DNA from: Myrica gale
Taxonomy: Eukaryota; Streptophyta; Magnoliopsida; Fagales; Myricaceae
DNA length: 64,000 nucleotides
Direction: 5' to 3'
Assembly (NCBI GenBank): GCA_963930655.1
Contig: OZ005612.1
Location: 9,801,001 to 9,865,000 of the forward strand
The first letter of the stretch is position 1. The number at the start of each line of letters is the position of its first letter. This document shows, in pieces, positions 35,001 to 44,240 of this stretch. The position numbers were made by a program, and so were the translations under genes. Under the pieces are notes generated by a model. It had not been told where the DNA came from and did not search any database. It saw only the letters and a list, made by a program, of their open reading frames with translations.

Positions 35001-35323
35001 TGTATTACCCGCGGAATTGTCCGCGGCAACCCAGCGTGCCCAAATTTTCCAAAACTTTTAGAACCCCCGCGCTCTCTCAATCATTCTCTCTCTCGACTCT
35101 CCATCTCTCAGCTCTCTCGATCATTCTCTCTCTCAACACGGGCTCTCTCCTCTTCGCACCTTCGTCTCCCTCATTCTATCCTTCCCCAAACCTGCTCTGT
35201 AAGACTCACTCACTCTCTCTCTCCCTCCCTTTTTTGTGCTCACTGATCTTTATTGTCAAATTGGCTCAGGTAACCCCTCCGCTCTCAGGTTCCCAATTTC
35301 TAGGGTTTCGATATGTCCAGTGA

Positions 35324-35634
35324 ATGCAAATGGAGGAAGTTCCTCTCCCATCTGTTTTCGAACAAGCCCGTAAGATCCATTCATCTGCTCAGAGCCCAAC
35401 GCCGATCAGGTAAGCTTATCCAGACCTTTAATTCCCCGAATAATGAACTCCAAGGTTTTAATTGACGTGTTTTCTTTTGGATTTTGTGGGGTATTTGGAA
35501 AAATTTAGGAGCTGGTTAGGAAGGGTCTCGAGGCTCTCGAGAAGTGTGAGCAAATGGTGAATAAGATGGGCCTGTTCTCGACAAATGAAACCAATTAGGA
35601 GGATATTAGCACCACCAATCTCAAATATCTCCTG
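35324..35634 (+). pseudogene. TAP46: Captured TAP46 (PP2A regulatory subunit) exons 1-2
   Basis: Exon 1 (35324-35409) reads MQMEEVPLPSVFEQARKIH and stops at a GT donor. Exon 2 (35509-35634) reads ELVRKGLEALEKCEQMVNK, then GLFSTNET, and NLKYLL before a GT donor. This is the N-terminal part of plant TAP46/IGBP1-type proteins, which bind PP2A catalytic subunits and act in TOR signalling. A TAG at 35596-35598 interrupts exon 2 in a segment where the family has Lys. A CT-rich stretch (35060-35270) upstream resembles the gene's 5' UTR, so the capture included leader, exons and intron. Nothing after exon 2 is recognisable. Confidence 0.8.
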
Positions 35635-36630
35635 GTAATTTTTTAATTTTGATTTCATTTTGTGGGGTATTACTGGACCGTGTCACTGTTGTGATGCTCG
35701 AATCGGTCACTGGATGCATTCTTGACGACTCCGGAATCGGTTAGCTCTTGGGGATTTTCTACGGTTTTTGCTTCTGGTTCTGGTTTCCTCGTCTGTCACG
35801 TGTTGTGATTTAATCAGGAGGAATTCATGTTCTTTGATGTTGTTGTTGTTGTAAATAATACTATCAGATTTGTGCACTCTTAGGGGTTCTTGGTTGTACT
35901 TTTTGTGGATTTCCTCCTCCGGTGGTGTATTTTCTGATTCTCGGAGGATTTAAGCCTTGCTTCTAGATTTACTTCCATTTAAAACTGCCCATATTCGTTA
36001 GGGTGGACAACTCCTGCCTGCTACCTTACAGATTCGCAGCAAAGTCTTTTAGAAAAACTAGGCCTAAGACCCCCCCCCCCCCCCCCGCATGTGATGCTTA
36101 ATTCAAAAGACAAAGGGGTCTTTCACATGGAAAATTTTTGTGCGAGTGGAGGATTAACAGTGGAGTCAAATCAAATGTTGCTTTTTGGATGCTTCGAGTC
36201 TCTTTAGAAGCTCTATTCTCCTCTGTACGGAAATGTTTCCTTGTTCAGAAGGCAAGCTAATCATATCATATTCTTTGAATATTAATTTATTCCTTATGGT
36301 GATATTCTTTTAAAGAAAGCTTTCCATTTTCAGTGTTACTTACATGTAAGAATTTCTCTTTTGATTAAAATTGTGAGATTTTCTTCCCGTAGGGTCACCC
36401 CTCCCCTATTCTCTTCTATTCACCTCACACTTTTTGAAATGCCAGACCAGCTAAATGTTTTGAGTTGTGTTTTCTTTGCTACGTGGACAGTGGAAAGATG
36501 TTGCACATAATGATGTGCTATGGAATGGATAGGTGTAAGATATCTTGATGTTGATTAGAATTTTCAAAATCTTTTGCAAACTTGTTAGCTTGGACAAACT
36601 TGAGTATGAGAAGGATATCAAAGCAGTCAG

Positions 36631-37182
36631 TGTGCCCTGGCAGACATGGATGCTAGTACATGGAGTGAGAAGGGTGTAGTTGTGCGGTTTGTTATTGGAA
36701 GAAGGTTTTAGTCTTTTGTTTTTATCTTCCTTCTGTTATAATCCATGCCAAAGAAATAGATGCTGGTCATTTGAACCCTTTATTCTGATAATGTTTTTTT
36801 CTTGCAGTGCAAATCGTAGGGACAGTTCAGACAAGAGCATTGACAGCGAAAATAGATAGAACAAGGTTTTTTTCAGTTTACTTTCAAATTTCTTGGTATG
36901 ATGAGTTATCAATATTTTGCTATTTGCTAGAGTTGAGTTGCTTCTTCTCTGTGATACTAACTTATATATATATATATATATATTATATTGTTGTATCTGA
37001 ATCTATTAGAGGGAGCTGTTTTTAGCATACAATAACTTGTTGAATTTATTGTTAAGTATTTCTCATTGTCATATTCTTTATTGCTTCCCAGTGAGATTAA
37101 CTAATCTCTTCCTCATTTTGGTACATTTAGGGCTGATTGAGAATTCAAGAGGACGTCGATGTGTTAAAGGGGCAAGATTTTA
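36631..37182 (+). pseudogene. Captured GT31 (hydroxyproline galactosyltransferase-like) exons
   Basis: Exon-like block A (about 36631-36704) ends GVVVRFVIGR plus a split codon. Block B (36808-36865, after CTTGCAG) completes it as SANRRDSSDKSIDSENR, so the intron phase is correct. Block C (from 37131, after TTTAG) reads GLIENSRGRR before a stop. The FVIGRSANR...D...ID.ENR run is what I know from plant HPGT-type beta-galactosyltransferases of family GT31, Golgi enzymes that prime arabinogalactan-protein glycans. A TAG follows the ENR segment in block B, and the DxD catalytic region is absent. This is an internal slice of the gene with its introns. Confidence 0.65.
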
Positions 37183-37841
37183 ATTGATCCTTGATTATTG
37201 TGTTGTATTTGAATATTTTAGTTAGTTCTTGCTTATTGTTATTTTAGATTAGAAATTTGTTACTTTTTAGATCACTTGTAGAGATTCTTGTGTTTGTTGT
37301 AAAATATTATTAATCAATGATTAAATATATTTTGTTTTATAATTCTTGTTCTTTAATTTTTTACATTTAATTAATTATAATTATTAAAATAAATTTGAAT
37401 TACCGATTAAAAAAGCATGTACAAGAAAATATATGAAAAAATTACTTATAACAACGTTTTTGGCCTATAGCAGGAAGGCAAAATGTCAGAGTTTTTAAAA
37501 ACGCCGCTAAAAATGCTATTATAAATCAGGGGGAAATTGACAGTTCAGTCCCTAGGTTTATACCCCTTTGGCAAAATGGACCCTCAGTTTTAAAATTCAA
37601 ATTTAAGGCCCTTAAACTTAATACTTTTGACGTAGAGGTCCTTCCGTTACGTTTCCGTCAATAAACTTAACGGAAGTACAATACACGTCAGGGAGAATCC
37701 AACCTGGCACGAAATATTCGTTTAAAATATAAGCACTGCTACAGATATTTTCATCTTTTTACAACCGAGCAACAAGTAACAAAAACCTAATGTTCTGCAT
37801 CTCTTTCTTTCTGAAGAAGAAGAAGACTACGACGAAGATCG

Positions 37842-38296
37842 ACGAAGGACTCTGGAGGGTAGCCATCGATGCAATCCTTCCACACATTTCCATCGCCCAA
37901 ATCCCTCACCACCTCCCACAGAAAGCTTATCATGAATACTTTGTCGTCCTTCTTGAGCCTTTTCTTGGCCTCCATGTACCCCAGAACATACCAAAAGCTA
38001 CTAGCCAACGTGTTCCCAAACCGGTGCAGTGTCATCCTTGCCGACTCTAGATCATGCTCGCTTAGTCCTAGGCTCAACCCAATGCCATCTATGACAGCCT
38101 TTCCACCCGTGTGGAGCCAAAAATGATCAACACCAGTCTTAAAGTTGATGACAGGCTTGGTTCCCTTATTGCTCTTCCTCATTTTCCAGAGAAGAGTGAC
38201 AATCGTAAACCTAGCCAGTTCCCTCACTGGAAAAATCTTGGGTGCTATCTCCCTCAGGTTATCTACAAAAGCTTGTGTAGCAACATTTGGGAACAT
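37842..38296 (-). pseudogene. Captured 3-ketoacyl-CoA synthase (KCS) C-terminal fragment
   Basis: The minus strand reads FKTGVDHFWLHTGGKAVID, then MTLHRFGNTLASSFWYVLGY, MEAKKRLKKDD and WEVVRDLGDGNVWKDCIDGY, the C-terminal third of plant KCS enzymes that start very-long-chain fatty acid elongation in the ER. The catalytic His in HRFGNT is kept. The segment between MISF and LWEVV lacks the GAGFKCNS-type stretch containing the catalytic Asn, and the catalytic Cys region is not included. Similarity ends at the inner edge of the TIR, although the frame stays open through it to 37787. It cannot be an active synthase, and antisense transcription from the TIR could target KCS genes (inference). Confidence 0.88.
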
Positions 38297-38613
38297 AAAT
38301 ATTTAAGGTAAAAGAGCAGTATGTAAGAACACTCTTAAGCCATAGCCAAACTAGGGGAACATAAATATTTAAGGTGAAGCTGATTCTCTAACGTTTGCGA
38401 TTCAGGTGACCATCAAAATGGTGGAGCAGATATTGGATGACCTTTTTGGGGAAAAATCTTCATATTCTTCATGTTGATATCTGTCAATTTGTTTTGCCGC
38501 GGAATCCCTTCCACTTCAGAGAAAGAAGCGTGGTGCCGGGGGAAGAGTAGAGAAGCTATGGATTTGATAATGGATTCAAACATCATCCTCTTCATAAATA
38601 TTCTCAGTCCCCC

Positions 38614-38856
38614 GTGGTTCCCCAGGGCCACTTCCCCGTCTACGTGGGCGACGAGATGGAGCGGTTCGTGGTGTCGGCGGAGCTCCTCAACCACCCGATC
38701 TTCGTCAAGCTGCTCAACAAGTCGGCTCAGGAGTACGGATACGAGCAGAAAGGCGTCCTCCGCATCCACTGCCACGTGCTCGTCTTCGAGCGCATCATCG
38801 AGGCCCTCCGTCTTGGCAGCGACCAGTCGCGTGACCTCCACGACCTCCTCAATTAA
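38614..38856 (+). pseudogene. Captured SAUR auxin-responsive protein domain
   Basis: The frame reads VPQGHFPVYVGDEMERFVVS, ELLNHPIFVKLLNKS, EYGYEQKGVLRI, CHVLVFERIIEALRLG and ends SRDLHDLLN-stop at 38856. This is a complete SAUR domain with the family's C-terminus; SAURs inhibit PP2C-D phosphatases and promote cell expansion. GC content is clearly higher than in the flanks. The normal N-terminal leader is missing and upstream frames have stops. The only in-frame start before the domain is a GTG at the first Val; the first ATG inside is the Met of DEMERF. Domain-level constraint looks good, so capture is recent or an in-frame product is possible. Confidence 0.88.
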
Positions 38857-40802
38857 TTAATCTCCGACGAATTCTTCTGAGCATCTCGGTTTCGCTTCTC
38901 CACAATTTTTACAACTTTTTTCAGAGACTGTCAGTGAGCTTAGGAGAGAGAAGAGACAGGTTCGATATGGTGACTTAGGGGGGATCATTTTTTTCCTTAT
39001 TTTTGTAAATATACTTTGCGATCTTCGTCGTAGTCTTCTTCTTCTTCAGAAAGAAAGAGATGCAGAACATTAGGTTTTTGTTACTTGTTGCTCGGTTGTA
39101 AAAAGATGAAAATATCTGTAGCAGTGCTTCTATTTTAAACGAATATTTCGTGCCAGGTTGGATTCTCCCTGACGTGTCCGTTAAGTTTATTGACCGAAAC
39201 GTAACGGAAGGACCTCTACATCAAAAGTATTAAGTTTAAGGGCCTTAAATTTGAATTTTAAAATTGAGGGACCATTTTGCCAAAGGAGTATAAACCTAGG
39301 GACTAAACTGCCAATTTCCCTAAATCAGGAGAAACGCTAGCGTTTTTAAAAACGCCGTTAAAAAACCGCTGCTAAAAGCTGAGAAACGTCAACGTTTTTA
39401 AAAACGTTGCTAAAAAACCGATGCTGTAAATGGGGAAACGCTAGCGCTTTTTTAAAACACTGCTAAAAAATCTCTGCTAAAAGCGGGGAAACGCCAGCGT
39501 TTTTAAAACGCTGCTAAAAAACCGCTACTGTAAACGGGGAAACGCCAGCGTTTTTTAAAAACGCCGCTAAAAAACCGCTGCTAAAAGCGGGGAAACGCCT
39601 GCGTTTTTTAAAACGCTGCTAAAAAACTGTTGTTGTAATCGGGGAAACGCCAGCGCTTTTTTAAAACGCCGCTACAAAAACCGCTGCTATAAGCGGGGGA
39701 ATTACCAGCGCTTTTTTAAAATGCCGCTAAAAAATCGCTGTGAAAAGGTAGGAATCACCAGCGTTTTTGAAAAACGTTGTTGAAGGCATTCCCGACGGAG
39801 AAAAGGCAGCGGTCGGAAAACGCCGGTAAAAAACCGCTGGTAAAAGTCTAGCAGCGTTTTTTAGGCTTTTGCCAGCGGTTTTTCGACCGCTGTTGTAGCC
39901 TGTTTTTTTTGTAGTGTGTGGTATGCGATAATAGCAAATATGCCCCTGAGGTAAACAAGGTCATTTTTATACCCCTGAGGTAAACATTCAGGAGAAAATA
40001 TGCCCTTTCATACCCCTGAGGTAAATAATGAAAGGGCATATTTGCTCATGAATGTTTACCTCAGGGGTATGAAAATGACTTTGTTTACCTCAGGGGCATA
40101 TTTGCTATTACCGCATACCACAGGGGCATGACATGTATTTAACTCTTTTGTATTCCGAATTTATGGGCTTCTACAAATTGTGATCATGTCTATTAACATA
40201 TTACAATTAAACTCCAAGATACTGAGATTGTTTTTGTGAAATCCTTTTTGCTAACAATTATATGCTTATTTATCCTTTCATCATATTATATTCCACATGA
40301 GCAAATAGGATTGAAATAATATCACCGAGTAAGTCCCTAACTCGTATAATTCTTAATTCTCAGTCTGTACCAAGTTGGACTTCCAAAACTTTACAAAAAT
40401 TTTTTCGCAAATATTTACTTAATATATAATATAAGTAAAAAATGTGAAAATATTTTTCACAAAATCTCGTTGCGCAACATTTTTATGAGTCCAACAATAT
40501 AAAGACATAATGAATATACTGTCTCATCAAGAGACTGGTGGATTTCATATTGAGCAATTATACAAATTCACTTACTATGCACAATGCCCAACATTATCTG
40601 GAATATTTGATTTACGATAGATCATCACTAAATGACTCAGTCAAAGCACAAGCACATTCTCTAAGGACAACATAAGCTAATTGTGCGGAATATCATTCTC
40701 TACATCAGTGATCGTTTCCATAAAGTATTCATATTTGATCTAGTTCAGTGCATGTACTCTTACATTTGCAATCACTCGCCTGCTTAAGGTCACCACCTCA
40801 AT

Positions 40803-43318
40803 CAGAGGCGGATCTAGCGAGGGGCGATGGGGGCGGCTGCCCCCATCGCCTGAAAAATCTCTCATACTTTTTTTAATTTTTAATTTTTTTAATATTGGCC
40901 GCCCCCCTTAGGAAGGGGTATCGGCCTCTCAGAGGACTCTCCAGCCAGCCTCTCCAAGTCTCCATCTCAGATTCTCAGCCTCCCCGGACGATGATCTTCA
41001 ACAGTTCTCCAACCCCAAGGTTTCTCTCTCTTTCCCTCTCTACGAAACGCCAACGGTGTGATTTTGCGTGCATAGCAGTTTTAGAGTCGCTTCCTGATGG
41101 TCCTGTGTGAATTTCACCGCCGCAGGTGGAGCTGGAGCAATACCCAACTGGACCTCACATTGCCTCTCGCATGCTTTTCACTGTAACAATCTCTCGCTCC
41201 CCCTAATTTTTCTTAGCGCTCTTACTGTCGTGTTCCTTCCCTATCTCTGACTCTTTTGCTTCAACTATCCGTTTCTCCATTCGTATTATTCGTTTTCTGA
41301 TTTTGGTCTTTGTCGATAATTCTTGTCGGCTGGTAAATTAAGCAATTTTACAATCTCTTTAATTCTAAAGCTAAGAAGCCACTTATTACTTCGCTATTTT
41401 GAAGTTGCGTTTACCCGGGCAGCCGGGCTAATCGCAAGGCTGTTAATTGTGTGCGTAATGCCAAAAGCGGTCTTTTTTCCTGTGATTGTTGACGGATTCA
41501 ACATTATGGAATCACATTGTTGTTGTAGTACCTTTTCGTTTTGACGTCTGACATGATTGAAACATATCAGGCCGAGAATTCATTTGGGGATGTGAGCAAC
41601 AAGGTAGTGGTCGATTTCGGTTGTGGCTGTGGGACATTGGGTGCTGCAGGAGCACTTTTGGATGCAGAGTGAGTACCATGGTTCTCCTCGTTTTTCATTT
41701 TTGGTTTCTCATATTCATTTTCGCTTTTAAGTCTTAGTCGAGATTTTAATTCTGGATTCATAAACCTAACCCCATATATCAACTATGTATAATTGCTTTT
41801 TCTCATCTTTTTTTTATCACTTATGTATCTCATAGACGGTAGTTGTCATCTAGCAATTAACAGCAATCTTGAACCATGAGAAACTTTGCCAGACAGTTTG
41901 GAAGTGAGCAGATATATTTCAACTGTATAGCATGGCCCGTTATAGGTTTCACCTCGCATAGTTTGTTTTTCTGAAGATGAGTTCGGGATGGAGGTGCCTT
42001 GTGAATGTTTATGTTCACAAGAAGCATGAATGGCAGCAACTTCCAGTGTCCAATGTCTGAGAAATTATTGTAGCAGTTAGATAAATTTGAATTTGGGGAG
42101 CTAGTTATTATGTGTGTACAGCTAGTGTTGGAGTATCTCCCTCCCCGCCTTACCTATTTTGGTTTTTTTTTTGGGGTTAGGATGGTTTGAGGTATATATA
42201 CTTAAAAAAAGTTGAAAAACGGGGCACTAGGGTAATTGGTGGATCAGCTCTCTTACAGTTTCTACTGACGACATCTGAGCCTGTAATTGATAATATATTT
42301 CTGTGGATGCATTAAGGAAGGCAGAAGTTTTTAACATTAGAGTTTCATCAGACAGAGCTGTTCACTTCATGATTTAACATTTCTTGAATAATTTGTTCCT
42401 TTTATTTTTGTGATCACTTATTCAGGTCAAATTGTTGATACTGTTGTAATGAATCCTCCATTTGGAACCCGGAAGAAGGGAGCTGATATGGATTTCCTAT
42501 TTGTGGCTTTGAAGGTAAAATCAGGAATGTCTCTTAAGTCTGATGTTTGGAGTGCGTCTGAGCAATTATACTTGAAATTCGTAATATATGTTCCATGTAT
42601 TGCTTGTTCTGACAGGTTGCTTCTCAAGCAGTTTATTCCTTGCATAAGACCTCGACAAGAGATGTAAGTAAATTCCTGTTGTAATTCTAGCTATTTGAGT
42701 CAATACTCAAGATCAGTTGCAACATGGCATGATTTGTTTTTGGGCCATCTATGGTGCCGAGCATGTAACGACCGGAAGGAGCGCTAGCCACATTTTTATA
42801 TTTCCATAAAACTTTTTTATGTTGTCTTTGTCTTCCAGCCTCCAGGTACAGGGATGAGTGTAAACCATTCGGCCCTTATCACTCGTGTGTTGTGAAGGTC
42901 AAGTGCAGTGCATGGGCCAACCAAATTGATTGTATATGGATATGGCAACTTTCTACTAGTAATTCAATACAAGAATCTCTTCTTCTTCTTTTTCTAAGTA
43001 CAATACAAGAATCTCACAACTGACATTTCACCTCTAGTCCAAGACAAAGCATACATCATTGTTGATTTTGCGCATAACCTGATTGGAATGGCATGTTGGG
43101 ACCTGGACTTACATGCTCAATTGTGCCACTTAATGACCAACAGTTGTGTCTAGAGCAGGAATGGAGTGGCTGCGTTTGCAAAACACGATTTGCCATTTGT
43201 TAAAATTGAAATTGAATTTGTGAATTGTCATTTTTGCATTACGCAGGAAAATTTTTTGAGACGTCATTTTGCTTTAGGAATTTGCCCCCCCTTAACTAAA
43301 ATCCTGGATCCGCCACTG
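40803..43318. mobile_element. Pack-hAT element carrying METTL5 exons, 2,516 bp
   Basis: Terminal inverted repeats CAGAGGCGGATCTAG and, inverted, CAGTGGCGGATCCAGG. Perfect 8-bp TSD ACCTCAAT at 40795-40802 and 43319-43326. This is the hAT signature. C-rich tracts sit just inside both ends (GCCCCCATCGCC, TTTGCCCCCCC). The interior holds exons and introns of a METTL5-type methyltransferase gene, and no hAT transposase is visible. The element is inserted in the copia 5' LTR independently of the MITE/CACTA group. Confidence 0.92.
40984..42663 (+). pseudogene. METTL5: Captured METTL5 (18S rRNA m6A methyltransferase) exons
   Basis: Five exon blocks with proper splice borders: ending 41019 (LQQFSNPK), 41126-41182 (VELEQYPTGPHIASRMLFT), 41571-41668 (NKVVVDFGCGCGTLGAAGA: SAM-binding motif I), 42426-42514 (IVDTVVMNPPFGTRKKGAD: the NPPF catalytic motif) and 42616-42663 (ASQAVYSLHKTSTRD). 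Order and content match METTL5-type methyltransferases, which modify one adenosine of 18S rRNA. The exon between motif I and NPPF is missing, and joining 41668 to 42426 shifts the frame into a stop, so the copy is nonfunctional. The real start codon and the C-terminal exons are also absent. No stops occur within the captured exons, which suggests recent capture. Confidence 0.9.
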
Positions 43319-43633
43319 ACCTCAATGACGGAGTCCATCATTCTATCTTATAGAGGCACAACAAGTGTAGACCTATTTGTACATTATCATGTACCTCGGT
43401 CTAAAACAAAGTAAGCCGTCAATAAAAATCTGAAAAGTCATCCCGCCTATGATTCATTAAGCATTGACTTGACTTTCTACAATGTTGCTCAACAATATGA
43501 CATCTTATGTCATTAGAAATATGACATCTTATGTCATTTCATGTACCCAAAATAATATACAAATGATTACTCAACAATAATAATTATCACATAATTATGC
43601 AAAAGTATTAGTTTTGAGGGCAGACATCTAACA

Positions 43634-44240
43634 TTGACCTATGTACACATAAATATGTGTTTCGATCTAGAACAATCGTCAAGTGAACAATAATTCGAAA
43701 AATCATACTCCTCACCTTTGAATCAATAAACCTCGGCATGAATTTTCTACAATGCTACTCAATTATAAAACTGTGGGACATCTTATGTCACAACATAATA
43801 CTCATAAATAAATAAATAATTATATCAAAATTATTCTTCAATAACTAGTTTTGAGAGCATATATCTTATAATATCTCACTTGAACTCGAAACCACTCATA
43901 CATATATATCTGACACCTATCGTCTCTAAAAGTTTCTCAAACATCTTTGAGTCAAAGGCTTTGTGAATGAGTCTGCAATATTCTTAGCTGATACTACTTT
44001 GGCCATCACCACATCACCTCGGTTCATTAAGCCCCATATAAGATGGAACCTTCTTTCTATGTGCTTTTGTCCTCTTATGGGCCCTTGATTTCACTGCCTA
44101 TGCTATAACACTATTATTGTCACAATAAAATGTTGATAAGAGACTCTATCGATGGACAACCTCAAGCTCTTGTATAAATTTATGAATCAATACAACTTTC
44201 GTTGCAAATTCGCTTGCAGGTACCTACTCTGCCTCAGTGG
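43634..44240 (-). pseudogene. copia element 3 remnant (LTR piece and RNase H end)
   Basis: 43634-43880 resembles the start of the copia 1 LTR (same TGTACATAAATATG/CATACTCCTCACC pattern) but is diverged. Beyond it the minus strand reads NIADSFTKPLTQRCLRN (about 43960) and TEAE-stop-VPASEFATKVVLIHKF (about 44235), the C-terminal RNase H region of a related copia element. Copia 1 inserted into this LTR. The rest of element 3 is lost on the left. Confidence 0.8.

Larger units (their letters stand above)
37531..39320. mobile_element. Pack-MULE carrying KCS and SAUR fragments, 1,790 bp
   Basis: Terminal inverted repeats of about 300 bp (37531-37841 and 39020-39320) begin GGGAAATTG(A/G)CAGTT(C/T)AGTCCC. 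Perfect 9-bp TSD TAAATCAGG at 37522-37530 and 39321-39329, diagnostic of Mutator. The interior has a minus-strand 3-ketoacyl-CoA synthase fragment, then a plus-strand SAUR fragment, with a duplicated 21-bp GGGAACATAAATATTTAAGGT between them (about 38289 and 38355). No transposase. The two sources in opposite orientation imply at least two capture events. Confidence 0.93.
32961..39916. mobile_element. Non-autonomous CACTA (En/Spm) element carrying gene fragments
   Basis: It begins CACTACAAACAAACCG, ends ...TTTTTTTTGTAGTG, and is flanked by the 3-bp TSD TGT (32958-32960 and 39917-39919). Both ends carry dense subterminal arrays of GCCGCTAAAA/AACGCTGGCG-type repeats, the hallmark of CACTA elements where the transposase binds. 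No transposase domain is recognisable. The interior holds exons of TAP46 and a GT31 galactosyltransferase, a 338-bp MULE MITE and a 1,790-bp Pack-MULE. The length is 6,956 bp, or about 4.8 kb without the two later insertions. Confidence 0.93.
37444..39916. repeat. Right subterminal repeat array of the CACTA element, split by a Pack-MULE
   Basis: 37444-37530 and 39330-39916 carry the same repeat units as the left array (AACGCCGCTAAAAA, GGGGAAACGCCAGCG). The array is continuous across the Pack-MULE once one copy of the 9-bp TSD is removed. Confidence 0.9.
32935..40145. mobile_element. Mutator-type foldback MITE (~252 bp) split by a CACTA element
   Basis: Left piece 32935-32960 (GGGTTAAATGCATGTCATGC...), right piece 39917-40145 ending inverted GAGTTAAATACATGTCATGC. 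Perfect 9-bp TSD TTTTGTATT at 32926-32934 and 40146-40154. The body is almost all inverted repeat, with several copies of ACCCCTGAGGTAAAC and its complement, so it can fold into one long hairpin. The CACTA element sits 26 bp from its left end. Confidence 0.9.
27177..43633 (-). mobile_element. Ty1/copia element 1, minus strand, host of nested insertions
   Basis: 3' LTR (27177-28226, missing about 210 bp at its far end), internal region 28227-32655 with gag and pol on the minus strand, and 5' LTR (32656-43633) inflated by two nested insertion groups. The LTR starts TGTTAG (seen at 28226 and 43633) and ends TTCCA, next to a tRNA-Met-type primer-binding site. Excluding the nested inserts (32935-40145 and 40803-43318, plus one TSD each) the 5' LTR is about 1,234 bp. 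The TSD expected at 43634 (TTGAC) has no partner, because the left end was deleted together with part of the flanking copia element. Confidence 0.9.
32656..43633 (-). repeat. 5' LTR of copia element 1, split by nested insertions
   Basis: Three LTR segments, 32656-32934, 40146-40802 and 43319-43633, join at duplicated target sites (TTTTGTATT and ACCTCAAT) to give a contiguous LTR matching the 3' LTR and the solo LTR at 57799-59034. On the minus strand, CATTATAAATAG near 32810 is the likely TATA box. Confidence 0.92.

Noticed and set aside
36070..36086. C-run, with similar runs at 24128-24142 (G) and 49630-49643 (C)
   Set aside because: Simple homopolymers, prone to length error; no associated structure seen.
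37531..39320. KCS and SAUR fragments as resident genes
   Set aside because: Both are enclosed by ~300-bp TIRs and a 9-bp TSD, and the KCS fragment stops at the TIR edge and lacks catalytic residues.
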